64,000 nt of DNA from Prochloraceae cyanobacterium PL24a_bin.78 (GTDB lineage: Bacteria > Cyanobacteriota > Cyanobacteriia > Cyanobacteriales > JANQIW01). The number at the start of each line of letters is the position of its first letter. The stretch's first letter is position 1. The translations under genes were made by a program, and so were the position numbers. The notes under the pieces are model-generated. The model saw only the letters and a program-made list of their open reading frames with translations, searched no databases and was not told the DNA's origin. This document shows positions 44,135 to 52,350 of the stretch, one piece after another. Location of the stretch: assembly GCA_028281945.1 (NCBI GenBank), contig JANQIW010000052.1:1-64000 (forward strand). The letters run 5' to 3'.

Positions 44135-44676
44135 TTATATTCAGTCTTACTGCCTCCTGTTTGGATTGTGGTGTTATCTCCTGTTTTTCCAAATGTATTC
44201 AGTTGCTTTGGGGAATTAATTTCAATTTTATTGCCTCCTGTTTGGATTGTGGCGTTATCTCCTATTTTTCCAAAGGTATTCAGTTGTTTTGGGAAATTAT
44301 ATTCAGTTTTATTGCCTCCTGTTTGGATTGTGGCGTTATCTCCTATTTTTCCAATTGTATTCACATTATCTCTAGCTATAACCTTATTATTTATACTATC
44401 TTTTTGATTATTTGTCTCTGCTTGGATTTTCTTCACTAAATCTGTTATTTCTTTAACAAAATCCTCATTATTCATTGCTATTTGTAGATAAGGCAACATT
44501 TTCTCTTTAAAAACTTCCTCCGAATTAGCTTCCCGCGCCTCAGATAAAGCCTTCTCAGCATTAGGATAAGTTTTTATTATTTCCCAGATTTTATTCCAAA
44601 GAGATTTTGCTAATTCTCCACCTGTTGCCATAATTGCGCCTTTGGAAGCATATTCAATAATAGTATTTACATCCAT
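44113..44676 (-). CDS. N-terminal effector-associated-like domain with GKIGDNATIQTGG repeats
   Basis: This 187-aa ORF starts 'MDVNTIIEYASKGAIMATGG', like the helical N-terminal modules often fused to bacterial NB-ARC/TPR proteins. About three repeats of 'NTFGKIGDNATIQTGGNK' follow, a pattern like the beta-rich spacer seen before STAND ATPases. It ends 'NFPKQQQ' at a TAA, while the -1 frame continues 'FPKATTVNIGG' into the NB-ARC region without a break. The junction contains TTTCCCAAAG, matching slippery heptamers TTTCCCA and CCCAAAG in the correct phase. It is either the first half of a frameshifted gene or a separate partner protein. Confidence 0.7.
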   Translation of the reverse strand: MDVNTIIEYASKGAIMATGGELAKSLWNKIWEIIKTYPNAEKALSEAREANSEEVFKEKMLPYLQIAMNNEDFVKEITDLVKKIQAETNNQKDSINNKVIARDNVNTIGKIGDNATIQTGGNKTEYNFPKQLNTFGKIGDNATIQTGGNKIEINSPKQLNTFGKTGDNTTIQTGGSKTEYNFPKQQQ

Positions 44677-44880
44677 AATTTATCTCTAATTTAATCTTAA
44701 AAATATCTATATAGTTTTTTATTATAACCTATTTCACTTTAAATTGGGACTATACTTTATATTATTTCATTTACCCTAAAAATTCTCAAACATTAAAGAA
44801 AAATGAAAGTTGCCCAAAATTTCCCAAAAAGTTGCCAAATCCAAGAAAATTGTGTTAGTATTACTCTATAAGTAAAATAT

Positions 44881-44954
44881 GGCGAGTGTGGCCAAGTGGT
44901 TAAGGCAGCGGTTTGTGGTTCCGCCATTCGTGGGTTCAAGTCCCATCATTCGCC
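44881..44954 (+). tRNA. trnH: tRNA-His (anticodon GUG)
   Basis: The gene encodes its own G-1: G44881 opposes C44954. Acceptor GCGAGTG pairs with CATTCGC, the anticodon loop TTGTGGT carries GTG, and the T-arm is TGGGTTCAAGTCCCA. One T-T mismatch sits at the base of the anticodon loop. No CCA is encoded. Confidence 0.94.
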
Positions 44955-45005
44955 CTTTTAGAAAGATTAAAATAGATTAATAATATCTGCTAAATCATAC
45001 CTAAG

Positions 45006-45191
45006 CTAGATAGTTAAATTTCTTCTCAATAAATCGTTAATCATCTTATTGACATCGACTCCTTTTTCCTCTGCCTGTTGAGTAAAGTAATCTACTAAAT
45101 CCTTATCAAGATAAATTGGAATCCTAAATTTTGTATTTGGCTGATAGAATTTACCTCTAATTCCATTGGAAAAATCATATTCAGATTTCAT
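45006..45191 (-). CDS. BrnA/CopG-type ribbon-helix-helix antitoxin-like protein, orphan
   Basis: The 61-aa protein has a basic/aromatic N-terminus (MKSEYDFSNGIRGKFY), then 'TKFRIPIYLDKDLVDYFTQQ' and 'AEEKGVDVNKMINDLLRRNL'. This is the ribbon-helix-helix layout of BrnA-type antitoxins that bind DNA and a BrnT-like toxin. No toxin ORF is found within 100 bp on either side, so this is an orphan or its partner is elsewhere. It lies next to tRNA-His, a common integration site. A GGAGA site precedes the ATG. Confidence 0.75.
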   Translation of the reverse strand: MKSEYDFSNGIRGKFYQPNTKFRIPIYLDKDLVDYFTQQAEEKGVDVNKMINDLLRRNLTI

Positions 45192-45292
45192 AGAATCTCT
45201 CCTTGATATTTAATAGATAACAAATTTAGCTATATAGGAAAAGATAAAAGGAATTTGCAGTAGATAATCCCCTTACCTTTTCCCAAATATTA

Positions 45293-45706
45293 CTAATTAA
45301 ATAACTTAACTCCAGATAAAATAATACCCACCAAACCACCTAATAGTAAAATCATACTACTAAGAGTACTTATAGCAAAACCAAGAGTACGTTTTTCCGC
45401 AGCCTCATAGTAACCAATAGCAAATATAATCCTACCTAAAACCCAAATAAAACCAATTGCTGCACCCCATAAAGGACTTATATAATAAGAAAATAACCAT
45501 AAAGCAGGTAAGAAAAATATTAATTGTTCTAAAGTATTCTGCTGAACTCGTAACACTCTTTCAAATTCTGGATTTCCAGTAGAAGCAGGAGGCTTGATTT
45601 GAAACTTCATTCGTGCTCTACCAACATTAATAGTAATTACTTGATATACAATCAAAGCAACAACTGTAACCAAACTAGGGCCTAAAAACATAGATATTCT
45701 CTCCAA
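45293..45706 (-). CDS. MAPEG family membrane protein
   Basis: The 137-aa protein has four predicted membrane helices and the MAPEG signature 'GNPEFERVLRVQQNTLEQLI', followed by 'LGRIIFAIGYYEAAEKRTLGF'. This is the family of microsomal glutathione S-transferases and related eicosanoid enzymes. In cyanobacteria it may conjugate or reduce lipid peroxides using glutathione; the substrate is unknown. It is divergent from the fructosamine-kinase gene, with about 100 bp between starts. Confidence 0.88.
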   Translation of the reverse strand: MERISMFLGPSLVTVVALIVYQVITINVGRARMKFQIKPPASTGNPEFERVLRVQQNTLEQLIFFLPALWLFSYYISPLWGAAIGFIWVLGRIIFAIGYYEAAEKRTLGFAISTLSSMILLLGGLVGIILSGVKLFN

Positions 45707-45804
45707 AATATTCTCTCAAAATTAACGGCAATAAAAAAACTTTTTTAATCACCATATTCTTTTATAATATAATAGAAACTAGGGAAAATAAAACATCAAC
45801 TAAA

Positions 45805-46689
45805 ATGATGCAAAACTACTGGAGAGAAATAGCTAAAGAAATCTCCCAAGCCACAGGAGAAACATTTGAAATCGAAAATCGCCGAGGCATAGGGGGAGGT
45901 TGTATCAACCAAGGATATGCCATCACGGGAAATGGAAAAACCTACTTCATCAAACTTAACCAAGCCACCGCAGTAGAAATGTTTGCCGCAGAAGCATTAG
46001 GCTTGCAACAAATGAGAGATACCAATACTATCCGCATTCCCAAACCTATTTGTTGGGGCACCGCATCAGAATCTAGCTATCTCGTTTTAGAATGGTTGGA
46101 ATTCGGCAGAGGAAACGATAAAGCCTGGGAAGAAATGGGCATTCAACTCGCCCAAATGCACAAACAAGGAAAAGCAGATGAATTCGGATGGAATCGCAAT
46201 AATACCATAGGATCTACACCTCAAATCAATACAAAAACCGATAATTGGGCAGAATTTTTCGCACAACATCGCATAGGTTACCAATTAAAATTAGCTAAAA
46301 GAAAAGGTGGTAACTTCCCCGATACAGATAAAGTTATTAATACAATACACAAACAACTAGAAAATATAACCCCTCAACCATCCTTAGTACATGGGGATTT
46401 ATGGTCTGGGAATGCTGCCATCACAAATTCAGGTGAACCAGTTATCTTAGATCCCGCCACATATTATGGAGATCGTGAAGTTGACATCGCCATGACGGAA
46501 TTATTCGGAGGATTTCCCGCAGCTTTTTACCGAGGCTATAACAATACATGGCCCTTAAATCAAGATTATCCTCAAAGAAAATCCCTCTACAACCTCTATC
46601 ATATTCTCAATCATTTTAATCTTTTTGGTGGTGGCTATGGAGGGCAAGCCAATCGCACCATTGAGCAAATTCTTTCTTCTTCACATTAG
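45805..46689 (+). CDS. fructosamine kinase family protein
   Basis: Family motifs are 'RGIGGGCINQGYAITGNGK', 'YFIKLN' (ATP-binding Lys), 'FAAEALGLQQM', the catalytic 'SLVHGDLWSGNAAI' with Asp and Asn, and the metal-binding 'VILDPATYYGDREVDIAM'. At 294 aa it is normal for the family. It phosphorylates ketosamines (ribulosamine or fructosamine) formed by protein glycation so they can break down. Two ATG codons (45805, 45808) are possible starts. It faces rpsU across a hairpin. Confidence 0.92.
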   Translation: MMQNYWREIAKEISQATGETFEIENRRGIGGGCINQGYAITGNGKTYFIKLNQATAVEMFAAEALGLQQMRDTNTIRIPKPICWGTASESSYLVLEWLEFGRGNDKAWEEMGIQLAQMHKQGKADEFGWNRNNTIGSTPQINTKTDNWAEFFAQHRIGYQLKLAKRKGGNFPDTDKVINTIHKQLENITPQPSLVHGDLWSGNAAITNSGEPVILDPATYYGDREVDIAMTELFGGFPAAFYRGYNNTWPLNQDYPQRKSLYNLYHILNHFNLFGGGYGGQANRTIEQILSSSH

Positions 46690-46730
46690 GTAATTGGCAA
46701 AAGCTGATTTATTTCACTATCCCAATTACC
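46689..46730. terminator. hairpin between fructosamine kinase and rpsU
   Basis: GGTAATTGG at the kinase stop codon pairs with CCAATTACC 24 bases later, a perfect 9-bp stem. It lies between two convergent genes and could end transcription from either side. No long T tract follows, so it is a moderate call. Confidence 0.5.
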
Positions 46731-46766
46731 CTATCAAGTAATGCTTTCAAATCAATAGCATTCTGT

Positions 46767-46943
46767 TTAACGATAACGCTTTTTGCGTCTGGCGATCGCT
46801 TTACGTTTTTTCTTTTCGATCGGAGTTTCATGGTGACGGCGACGCTTAATATCTGCAAAAATTCCTGCTTTAGACACCTGACGTTTAAAACGACGTAACG
46901 CTGATTCTATATTTTCATTTTGTCCTACAACCACTTGGGTCAT
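46767..46943 (-). CDS. rpsU: 30S ribosomal protein S21
   Basis: A 58-aa basic protein beginning '[20 protein letters not shown]', with '[19 protein letters not shown]' and ending '[11 protein letters not shown]'. This is an unmistakable S21. It helps initiation on the 30S platform. An AAGGAG Shine-Dalgarno site lies 8 bases before the ATG (minus strand). A HIP1-type GCGATCGC octamer lies inside the gene. Confidence 0.95.
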   Translation of the reverse strand: MTQVVVGQNENIESALRRFKRQVSKAGIFADIKRRRHHETPIEKKKRKAIARRKKRYR

Positions 46944-47276
46944 TCAGTTTTCTCCTTGTGCGCAACAAAATTTAATTTTTTTAAATCCAAATTATCGACC
47001 TCCTATTAATGGTAATTTGATTTTTCTACTGTTGATTTTTAAGCTAAAGGTAAAATTAACCACAAAACTAGCTTTCAAATCTAGTTCTATTCTAACAAAA
47101 CTAACAGTAACCATCAACTGATCCTACTATTATACCCATCTAAACTAAATTAGATAGCAAATATTTTAGTAAAGATTTTTTGACAGTTTTTCTAGTATAA
47201 CCCAATTTTGGCAGAAAATTACAGAATTGATCATAAACTTTATAAAATTTATCAATTTCCCGCCCCAGCCAGATTC
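46944..47276. other. rpsU leader / purH downstream region, 333 bp
   Basis: AT-rich and ORF-free, between purH (ending 47277) and rpsU on the same strand. It holds small inverted repeats (AACTAG/CTAGTT; ATCTAA/TTAGAT) that may form weak hairpins and should contain the rpsU promoter. Confidence 0.4.
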
Positions 47277-48815
47277 TTAGTGTAAAAAGTGACGAATTCC
47301 TGTTAATACCATCACTATGCCTAATTCATTGGCAGCTTTAATGGAATCTTTATCTCTGATGGAGCCTCCCGGTTGTATTATAGCAGAAATTCCTGCACTT
47401 GCCGCCGATCGTACCGAATCATCAAATGGGAAGAAAGCATCACTAGCCAAAAAACCACCCTTAGCTTTTTCCCCTGCTTGTGACAAAGCAATATTTACCG
47501 CACCCACTCGATTCATTTGGCCAGCACCAATGCCTACCATAGTTCGATCATTCGTTACCACAATAGCATTTGATTTAACGTGCTTAACCACCTTCCAAGC
47601 AAACATCAACTCAGCCAATTCCGACTCAGTAGGTTGCTTCTCGCTAACCACCTGCCATTCTTGAGGATTTTCCAAAATGGTATCCGTAGTTTGCAATAAA
47701 AATCCACCAGCAACTGCCTTAACACTATATTTTGGACCCAGTTTTAAATCTGGTAACAACAATACCCTTAACTTAGATTTAGCCTTCAAAATTTCTGCTG
47801 CCTCATCAGTCAAACCAGGTGCCACCACACATTCCAAAAAGGTTGTAGTTAAAGCCTTCGCGGTAGTAGCATTAATGGCTTGATTTAAAGCTACAATTCC
47901 CCCAAATGCTGAAACAGAATCCCCATTAAAAGCTTTTTCGTAAGCTTCCGACAAGGTTTCGGCAATAGCAACTCCACAAGGATTAGTATGTTTTAACACA
48001 GCAGCAGTAGGTTGACTACTATCAAATTCTGCAATAATTCTCCTAGCTGCTTCTAAATCCACCAAATTATTATAACTAAGTTCTTTGCCTTGAAGTTTAG
48101 TTGCACTTGCCCAACCCAAAGAATCCTCTTGATACCAAGATGCCATTTGATGAGGGTTTTCACCATAACGCATAGTTTGGATTTTCGTTCCACTTAAAGT
48201 AATTTGCTCTGGTAATTCTGTTTCTGTTTTTTCACCACTTAGATAGTTAGCTATGGCTTGATCGTAATGGTTAGTTAGATTAAATACCTCAATTGCCCTA
48301 GCTTTTCGGAATTCTAAAGAAGGTTCTCCATCATTATTTCGTAACTCCTCTAAATACTCTAGATAACCATCACTCCGACATAAAACAGTTAAATGAGCGT
48401 AATTTTTAGCAGCAGCCCGAAGCATAGCGGGTCCACCGATATCTATTTTCTCAATTGCTTCACTAAGAGTACAACCAGGTTTAGCAATAGTTTCCTCAAA
48501 AGGATAGAGATTTACCACCAATAAATCCAGAGGGCGAATTTGATTAGCCTCCATTTGAGCCATATCTTCAGGCAAATCCCGCCTTCCGAGAATACCACCA
48601 TGGATTTTGGGATGAAGAGTTTTCACCCTGCCACCTAAAATTTCTGGAGATTGGGTGTAATCGCTTACCTTAATTACAGGTAAACCAGAATCTAAAATAG
48701 CTTTAGCCGTCCCGCCACTACTAAGTATTTCAAATTCAAATTCTTCTATTAATTTACGTGCAAACTCAACTATTCCTGTTTTGTCATATACACTTAATAG
48801 TGCTAAACGTTTCAT
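47277..48815 (-). CDS. purH: bifunctional AICAR formyltransferase/IMP cyclohydrolase
   Basis: The N-terminal MGS-like IMP cyclohydrolase domain has 'ALLSVYDKTGIVEFARKL', 'LSSGGTAK' and 'TLHPKIHGGILGRRDLPED'. The AICAR transformylase domain has 'LRYGENPHQ'-type 'MRYGENPHQMASWY', 'LKHTNPCGVAIA', 'AFGGIVALNQ' and 'SDAFFPFDDSVRSAA'. At 512 aa it is full length and catalyses the last two steps of IMP synthesis. No other pur genes are adjacent. Confidence 0.97.
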   Translation of the reverse strand: MKRLALLSVYDKTGIVEFARKLIEEFEFEILSSGGTAKAILDSGLPVIKVSDYTQSPEILGGRVKTLHPKIHGGILGRRDLPEDMAQMEANQIRPLDLLVVNLYPFEETIAKPGCTLSEAIEKIDIGGPAMLRAAAKNYAHLTVLCRSDGYLEYLEELRNNDGEPSLEFRKARAIEVFNLTNHYDQAIANYLSGEKTETELPEQITLSGTKIQTMRYGENPHQMASWYQEDSLGWASATKLQGKELSYNNLVDLEAARRIIAEFDSSQPTAAVLKHTNPCGVAIAETLSEAYEKAFNGDSVSAFGGIVALNQAINATTAKALTTTFLECVVAPGLTDEAAEILKAKSKLRVLLLPDLKLGPKYSVKAVAGGFLLQTTDTILENPQEWQVVSEKQPTESELAELMFAWKVVKHVKSNAIVVTNDRTMVGIGAGQMNRVGAVNIALSQAGEKAKGGFLASDAFFPFDDSVRSAASAGISAIIQPGGSIRDKDSIKAANELGIVMVLTGIRHFLH

Positions 48816-49212
48816 TAACTTACCTTGAGCTATAATATTGAAGTTGATTTTAGGTTAAACTTTATTATTCGACAAATATTAGTGAGATTAATTAACTTGA
48901 AAACTAATTATAGAAATCAAATAATACTTCACCTATTTTGCCAATTGTCAATAACTATTAAGTTTAAGCCTAATTTCGTCCTTAATATTATTAATTACTT
49001 TAGAGGAAAATTGAGATATTTTAAGGTAATCTTCAGTTTAATCCCAATTGCCAAAAAGATTATCCATTCCTTGAAATTATTTTTCTTATTAAAGAAGAAA
49101 TTTTAGATAAAATTTTTATATTAATTCAAGCTGAAATTGAAATTTATCGATTTTTATATTTGATTTTATATAGTATAAACTAGATAAAAGTACCGATAAT
49201 AACTTAAACTAA
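48816..49212. other. intergenic region, 397 bp
   Basis: AT-rich stretch upstream of purH. An open frame at 48825-49106 (+) begins with TTG and yields an Ile/Asn/Lys-rich sequence without motifs, which I do not accept as a gene. Nothing else was seen. Confidence 0.4.
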
Positions 49213-49737
49213 TTATTCTTCAAACAGAAGTTCTTCAAAACAAGTCAAGCCAATATTACTTAATTCTTCAGCAGCTTCCTCATCATTTTTAGCTTTTTTA
49301 TTGAGATTTTTAAATTCTTGCAGATCATATTTAGCAATAAAATTATCTATAGTACAATCACATAATTCTACAGATAGATCTTCAGATAAACCCTCATTAT
49401 TTGATTGTATAATACATTCAGCTTTGTAGCCACACCAAGTAATAGCCTCTTGACGAGATAATCCCTTCTCAAGAAAATTATCAATACACTTTCTATTTTC
49501 CTGAGAATTCTCAACAGTTGAATTTTGATTTTTAGAAGTATTTTTGTTTGCCTGACTTGGGAATTGAGAAATAGAATTCATCCATAAAGATGTTGAATTT
49601 GTTAAATTGTTATCTTTTCTCTCAAAAGTCTGAGAGGAATTTTTAGAATGTTTTGCCTCCAATGGATTTGGAAAATTGAGAAAAAGTGTAATTCCAAAAG
49701 TTCCTAGTATTAAAATTGTTTTTAGTTTAGTTGTCAT
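49213..49737 (-). CDS. secreted cysteine-containing hypothetical protein (174 aa)
   Basis: An N-terminal signal peptide is evident ('TKLKTILILGTFGITLFL', then NFPNPLEAKH with a plausible AxA-like cleavage). A Ser/Asn-rich linker (about residues 30-80) precedes a C-terminal domain of about 90 aa with six or seven cysteines ('RKCIDNFLEKGLSRQEAITW', 'AECIIQ', 'ELCDCTIDNFI', 'LTCFEELL'). This suggests a disulfide-stabilised helical domain in the periplasm. The family is not recognised. It stands alone between non-coding stretches. Confidence 0.65.
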   Translation of the reverse strand: MTTKLKTILILGTFGITLFLNFPNPLEAKHSKNSSQTFERKDNNLTNSTSLWMNSISQFPSQANKNTSKNQNSTVENSQENRKCIDNFLEKGLSRQEAITWCGYKAECIIQSNNEGLSEDLSVELCDCTIDNFIAKYDLQEFKNLNKKAKNDEEAAEELSNIGLTCFEELLFEE

Positions 49738-50041
49738 AAATTTTGTTTTCTCTTTAAATTTAAAATTATCAAAAGATTTTACCTAACTTTACAAAATAAG
49801 TTTGCTCAATAATTAAATCCTTAATCTCCTAATATTTCTAAAATATAATTAAATATTTATGATTTATTCCTAAATTTGCTATTAAATAGCTCTTAGTAAA
49901 AGTGGTATTATCTTAAATATTAAGAAGGATTAATCCCTCCAAAAGTTCCTTTGTAATTCAATCTTAATCAAAAAGTATTTTCCTAGAGTTGACAAAAAAA
50001 CATTTTTAAGTTATTATGAAAAAATAGTGACTTAAAACTAT
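49738..50041. other. intergenic region, 304 bp
   Basis: AT-rich spacer between the secreted hypothetical gene and tRNA-Cys, containing both promoters by position. No ORF or hairpin stands out. Confidence 0.4.
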
Positions 50042-50113
<72 letters not shown>

Positions 50114-50318
50114 TGATAAATTTTACATTTTTGCATAGAAACTTAGGGATGTTTAAGAGAATTACTTCCTAATTTTCATAACTCCAAAACTAAAAATTAT
50201 GGATTTAGCAATAATAATAATTGTGATTGATTACCTTAAAAAGGATTTTCTGATGATATCAATTAATTCTTATCAATAAATTTGCTAAATCATTTACATT
50301 AATAGTATTACATTGAAA

Positions 50319-51221
50319 CTAATTAGATGAAGAATCTTCTGTAAGCTTTTTCTTAGCCTTTTCCACTCTTTCTTCAGCAGTATTCATAACTTCATCAAAT
50401 TTGTCGAGAATTTCCCCAGGATAACTTTCCAATACTTTAGTCGAAAGAGAGATGCGATTTTTAACATCATCAATCTCAGCAATCATCACCTTAATTTCCT
50501 TACCAATTTCAAATAAAGCATTAAGAGAATCAACTCGTTTATTGCTAATCTGCCTAATATGTAATAAACCCGTTACCCCTTCCAAATTGACAAAAACTCC
50601 ATAACCTTCAATCTTAACTACTTTTCCATCAACTAATGAACCAGCCTCTAACTTACTCATGGCTTGGTTGCGAGCAATTTGACGTTGAGATAAAATCAAT
50701 TTATTAATATTGGGTTCAACTTGTAAAAAATTTGCCCGTAAATATTGCCCCACTAAAGATTCTAGCTTATCCCTTTGAATTAAATGCGATCGAGGAATAA
50801 AAGCCCGTAAACCTTCAACATCCACTGTCACACCACCCTTATTCACTCCAGTTACAACAACTTCTACACTCTGGTTAGTTTCCGCCAAATCCTGAACTTT
50901 TTCCCAAGCTTTCTTAATTTGGAGTTGACGTAAAGAGACAGTAACTTGACCTTCAGCATTTTGTTCTTTAATAATCAAGAATTTAAATTCTTCTTGTAAA
51001 GGTAAAACTTCAGGTAATTCAGTTTCTTGACAAGGGATTTCGTCCAAAGGAATAAAAGCAGGTGATTTCCCACCAATATCAACATAAGCTCCTTTAGAAT
51101 CATGTTGAGATACTATACCATTGATGATCTGCCCTCTATTAAAATTATAATCGTATTGTCCTTGTTCAAGAGCTTGAGCAAAATCTTCCATAGAAAAAGA
51201 TGGATTAGAATCTGAATTCAT
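50319..51221 (-). CDS. rpsA: 30S ribosomal protein S1, three-domain cyanobacterial type
   Basis: Three S1 RNA-binding repeats are visible at about residues 30-100 ('GQIINGIVSQHDSKGAYVDI'), 115-180 ('VEVVVTGVNKGGVTVDVEGL') and 198-268 ('GSLVDGKVVKIEGYGVFVNL'). An acidic/lysine-rich tail follows. At 300 aa it matches the short S1 proteins of cyanobacteria, of which two paralogues are usual. Divergence in the first repeat suggests the Rps1b-type paralogue, but that assignment is uncertain. It helps mRNA binding on the ribosome. Confidence 0.85.
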   Translation of the reverse strand: MNSDSNPSFSMEDFAQALEQGQYDYNFNRGQIINGIVSQHDSKGAYVDIGGKSPAFIPLDEIPCQETELPEVLPLQEEFKFLIIKEQNAEGQVTVSLRQLQIKKAWEKVQDLAETNQSVEVVVTGVNKGGVTVDVEGLRAFIPRSHLIQRDKLESLVGQYLRANFLQVEPNINKLILSQRQIARNQAMSKLEAGSLVDGKVVKIEGYGVFVNLEGVTGLLHIRQISNKRVDSLNALFEIGKEIKVMIAEIDDVKNRISLSTKVLESYPGEILDKFDEVMNTAEERVEKAKKKLTEDSSSN

Positions 51222-51485
51222 AATAATTAATTAATTTAAACTTATAATTTTCTATATTTAGATACATTTAGCAATCCAAGAGAAACCCATAAAGGTGAAA
51301 TAATATATAATTCTTTTTTCAAACTAACTCTCTTGAAATTTACTTTACTACTACAAAAGGTAGAATAAACAGAAACAAAAGAAGATACTTTGTTATATTT
51401 ACTGCTAACTCCATTTTTCAAGGTTAATTGTCCGTTATTCATTGTCAAAAGTCAATTGTTAATAATCAATTGCTATAAAACTCAA

Positions 51486-52223
51486 TTATAACATTTTTCC
51501 AAATAACTCTAAGACATGATTCCAAGCATCTGCTGCTGCTTCAGAGCGATAATCACCCCTTTGATCACAAAAGAAACCATGGCCTGCACCATCATAACGA
51601 AAAATCTGGTGGGGAATTTGGTTATTTTGAAGAGCATTTTCAATTTCATCTACTTCTTCATTAGCAATGAGAGGATCTTCTGTGCCAAAAAAACCATAAA
51701 TAGTACCTTTAATTTCAGGAGTTTTATTAACAGTCGGTTTACCTCCTCCAGGAGTCATAGATGTAATTCCAGCACCATAGAAAGAAGCAGTAGCTTTAAT
51801 CTCATTAAGAGTAGCTACCAAATAAGCCACATGGCCACCAAAACAAAAACCAATGGTTCCAAAGCCTTCTGTTTTAACAGGGGAAGATTTTTTCAGATAA
51901 TCAATACTTGCTTGAATATCACTGATTAATTCTTCCGCTTTGGTTTGATTTTTATACTCTCTTCCAATTTCAATATCAGAAGCATTGTAGCCAGTTTCAA
52001 AACCAGGAGCAATACGTTGATATAATGCAGGAGCGATGGCAATATATCCAGCTTTAGCAAATCTCTCTACTAAATCCTGAATATGATGATTGACACCAAA
52101 AATCTCCTGAATTACCACAACTCCAGGGAAAACCCCCTCAGTATCTGGAGTTGCTAAATAACCATCTATTTGTAAAGTCTGGTTAGGAATTTTTACCCAA
52201 CTTGTTTTAATTTGAGATCCCAT
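51486..52223 (-). CDS. dienelactone hydrolase family protein
   Basis: The DLH fold is shown by 'GVVVIQEIFGVNHHIQDLVE' (with the characteristic Glu), the nucleophile Cys in 'TIGFCFGGHVAYLVA', and the acid and His in 'GFFGTEDPLIANEEVDEIE' and 'YDGAGHGFFCDQRGDY'. The C-H-D triad is therefore complete. The natural substrate in cyanobacteria is unknown. I chose ATG 52223 (MGSQIKTSWVKIP) over a TTG nine codons earlier. It is divergent from the GntR regulator gene, which may control it. Confidence 0.88.
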   Translation of the reverse strand: MGSQIKTSWVKIPNQTLQIDGYLATPDTEGVFPGVVVIQEIFGVNHHIQDLVERFAKAGYIAIAPALYQRIAPGFETGYNASDIEIGREYKNQTKAEELISDIQASIDYLKKSSPVKTEGFGTIGFCFGGHVAYLVATLNEIKATASFYGAGITSMTPGGGKPTVNKTPEIKGTIYGFFGTEDPLIANEEVDEIENALQNNQIPHQIFRYDGAGHGFFCDQRGDYRSEAAADAWNHVLELFGKML

Positions 52224-52350
52224 AATTTTTAATTGCGATATTACATCCAAAGTTATTGTATTCTTGGATTGTCAAAACTTGGTTAAAATTGTTATTAATT
52301 ATAGGCCCAATTTTATATTTCCTTAAATTAATCCCTATACCTTACCTGCT

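Noticed and set aside
44119-44439. Plus-strand frames opposite the 187-aa ORF
   Set aside because: Cys/Ile/Phe-rich antisense of the GDNATIQTGG repeats with no independent start signal or family.
46944-47276. Possible riboswitch or leader in front of rpsU
   Set aside because: Only small inverted repeats with short stems were seen; no recognised riboswitch consensus.
48825-49106. 93-codon plus-strand frame upstream of purH
   Set aside because: TTG start, Ile/Asn/Lys-rich composition typical of AT-rich non-coding DNA, no ribosome site and no recognised motif.
51242-51448. 68-codon minus-strand frame between S1 and dienelactone hydrolase genes
   Set aside because: Low-complexity Ser/Lys/Leu product, lies in an AT-rich spacer with inverted short repeats, no supporting motif.
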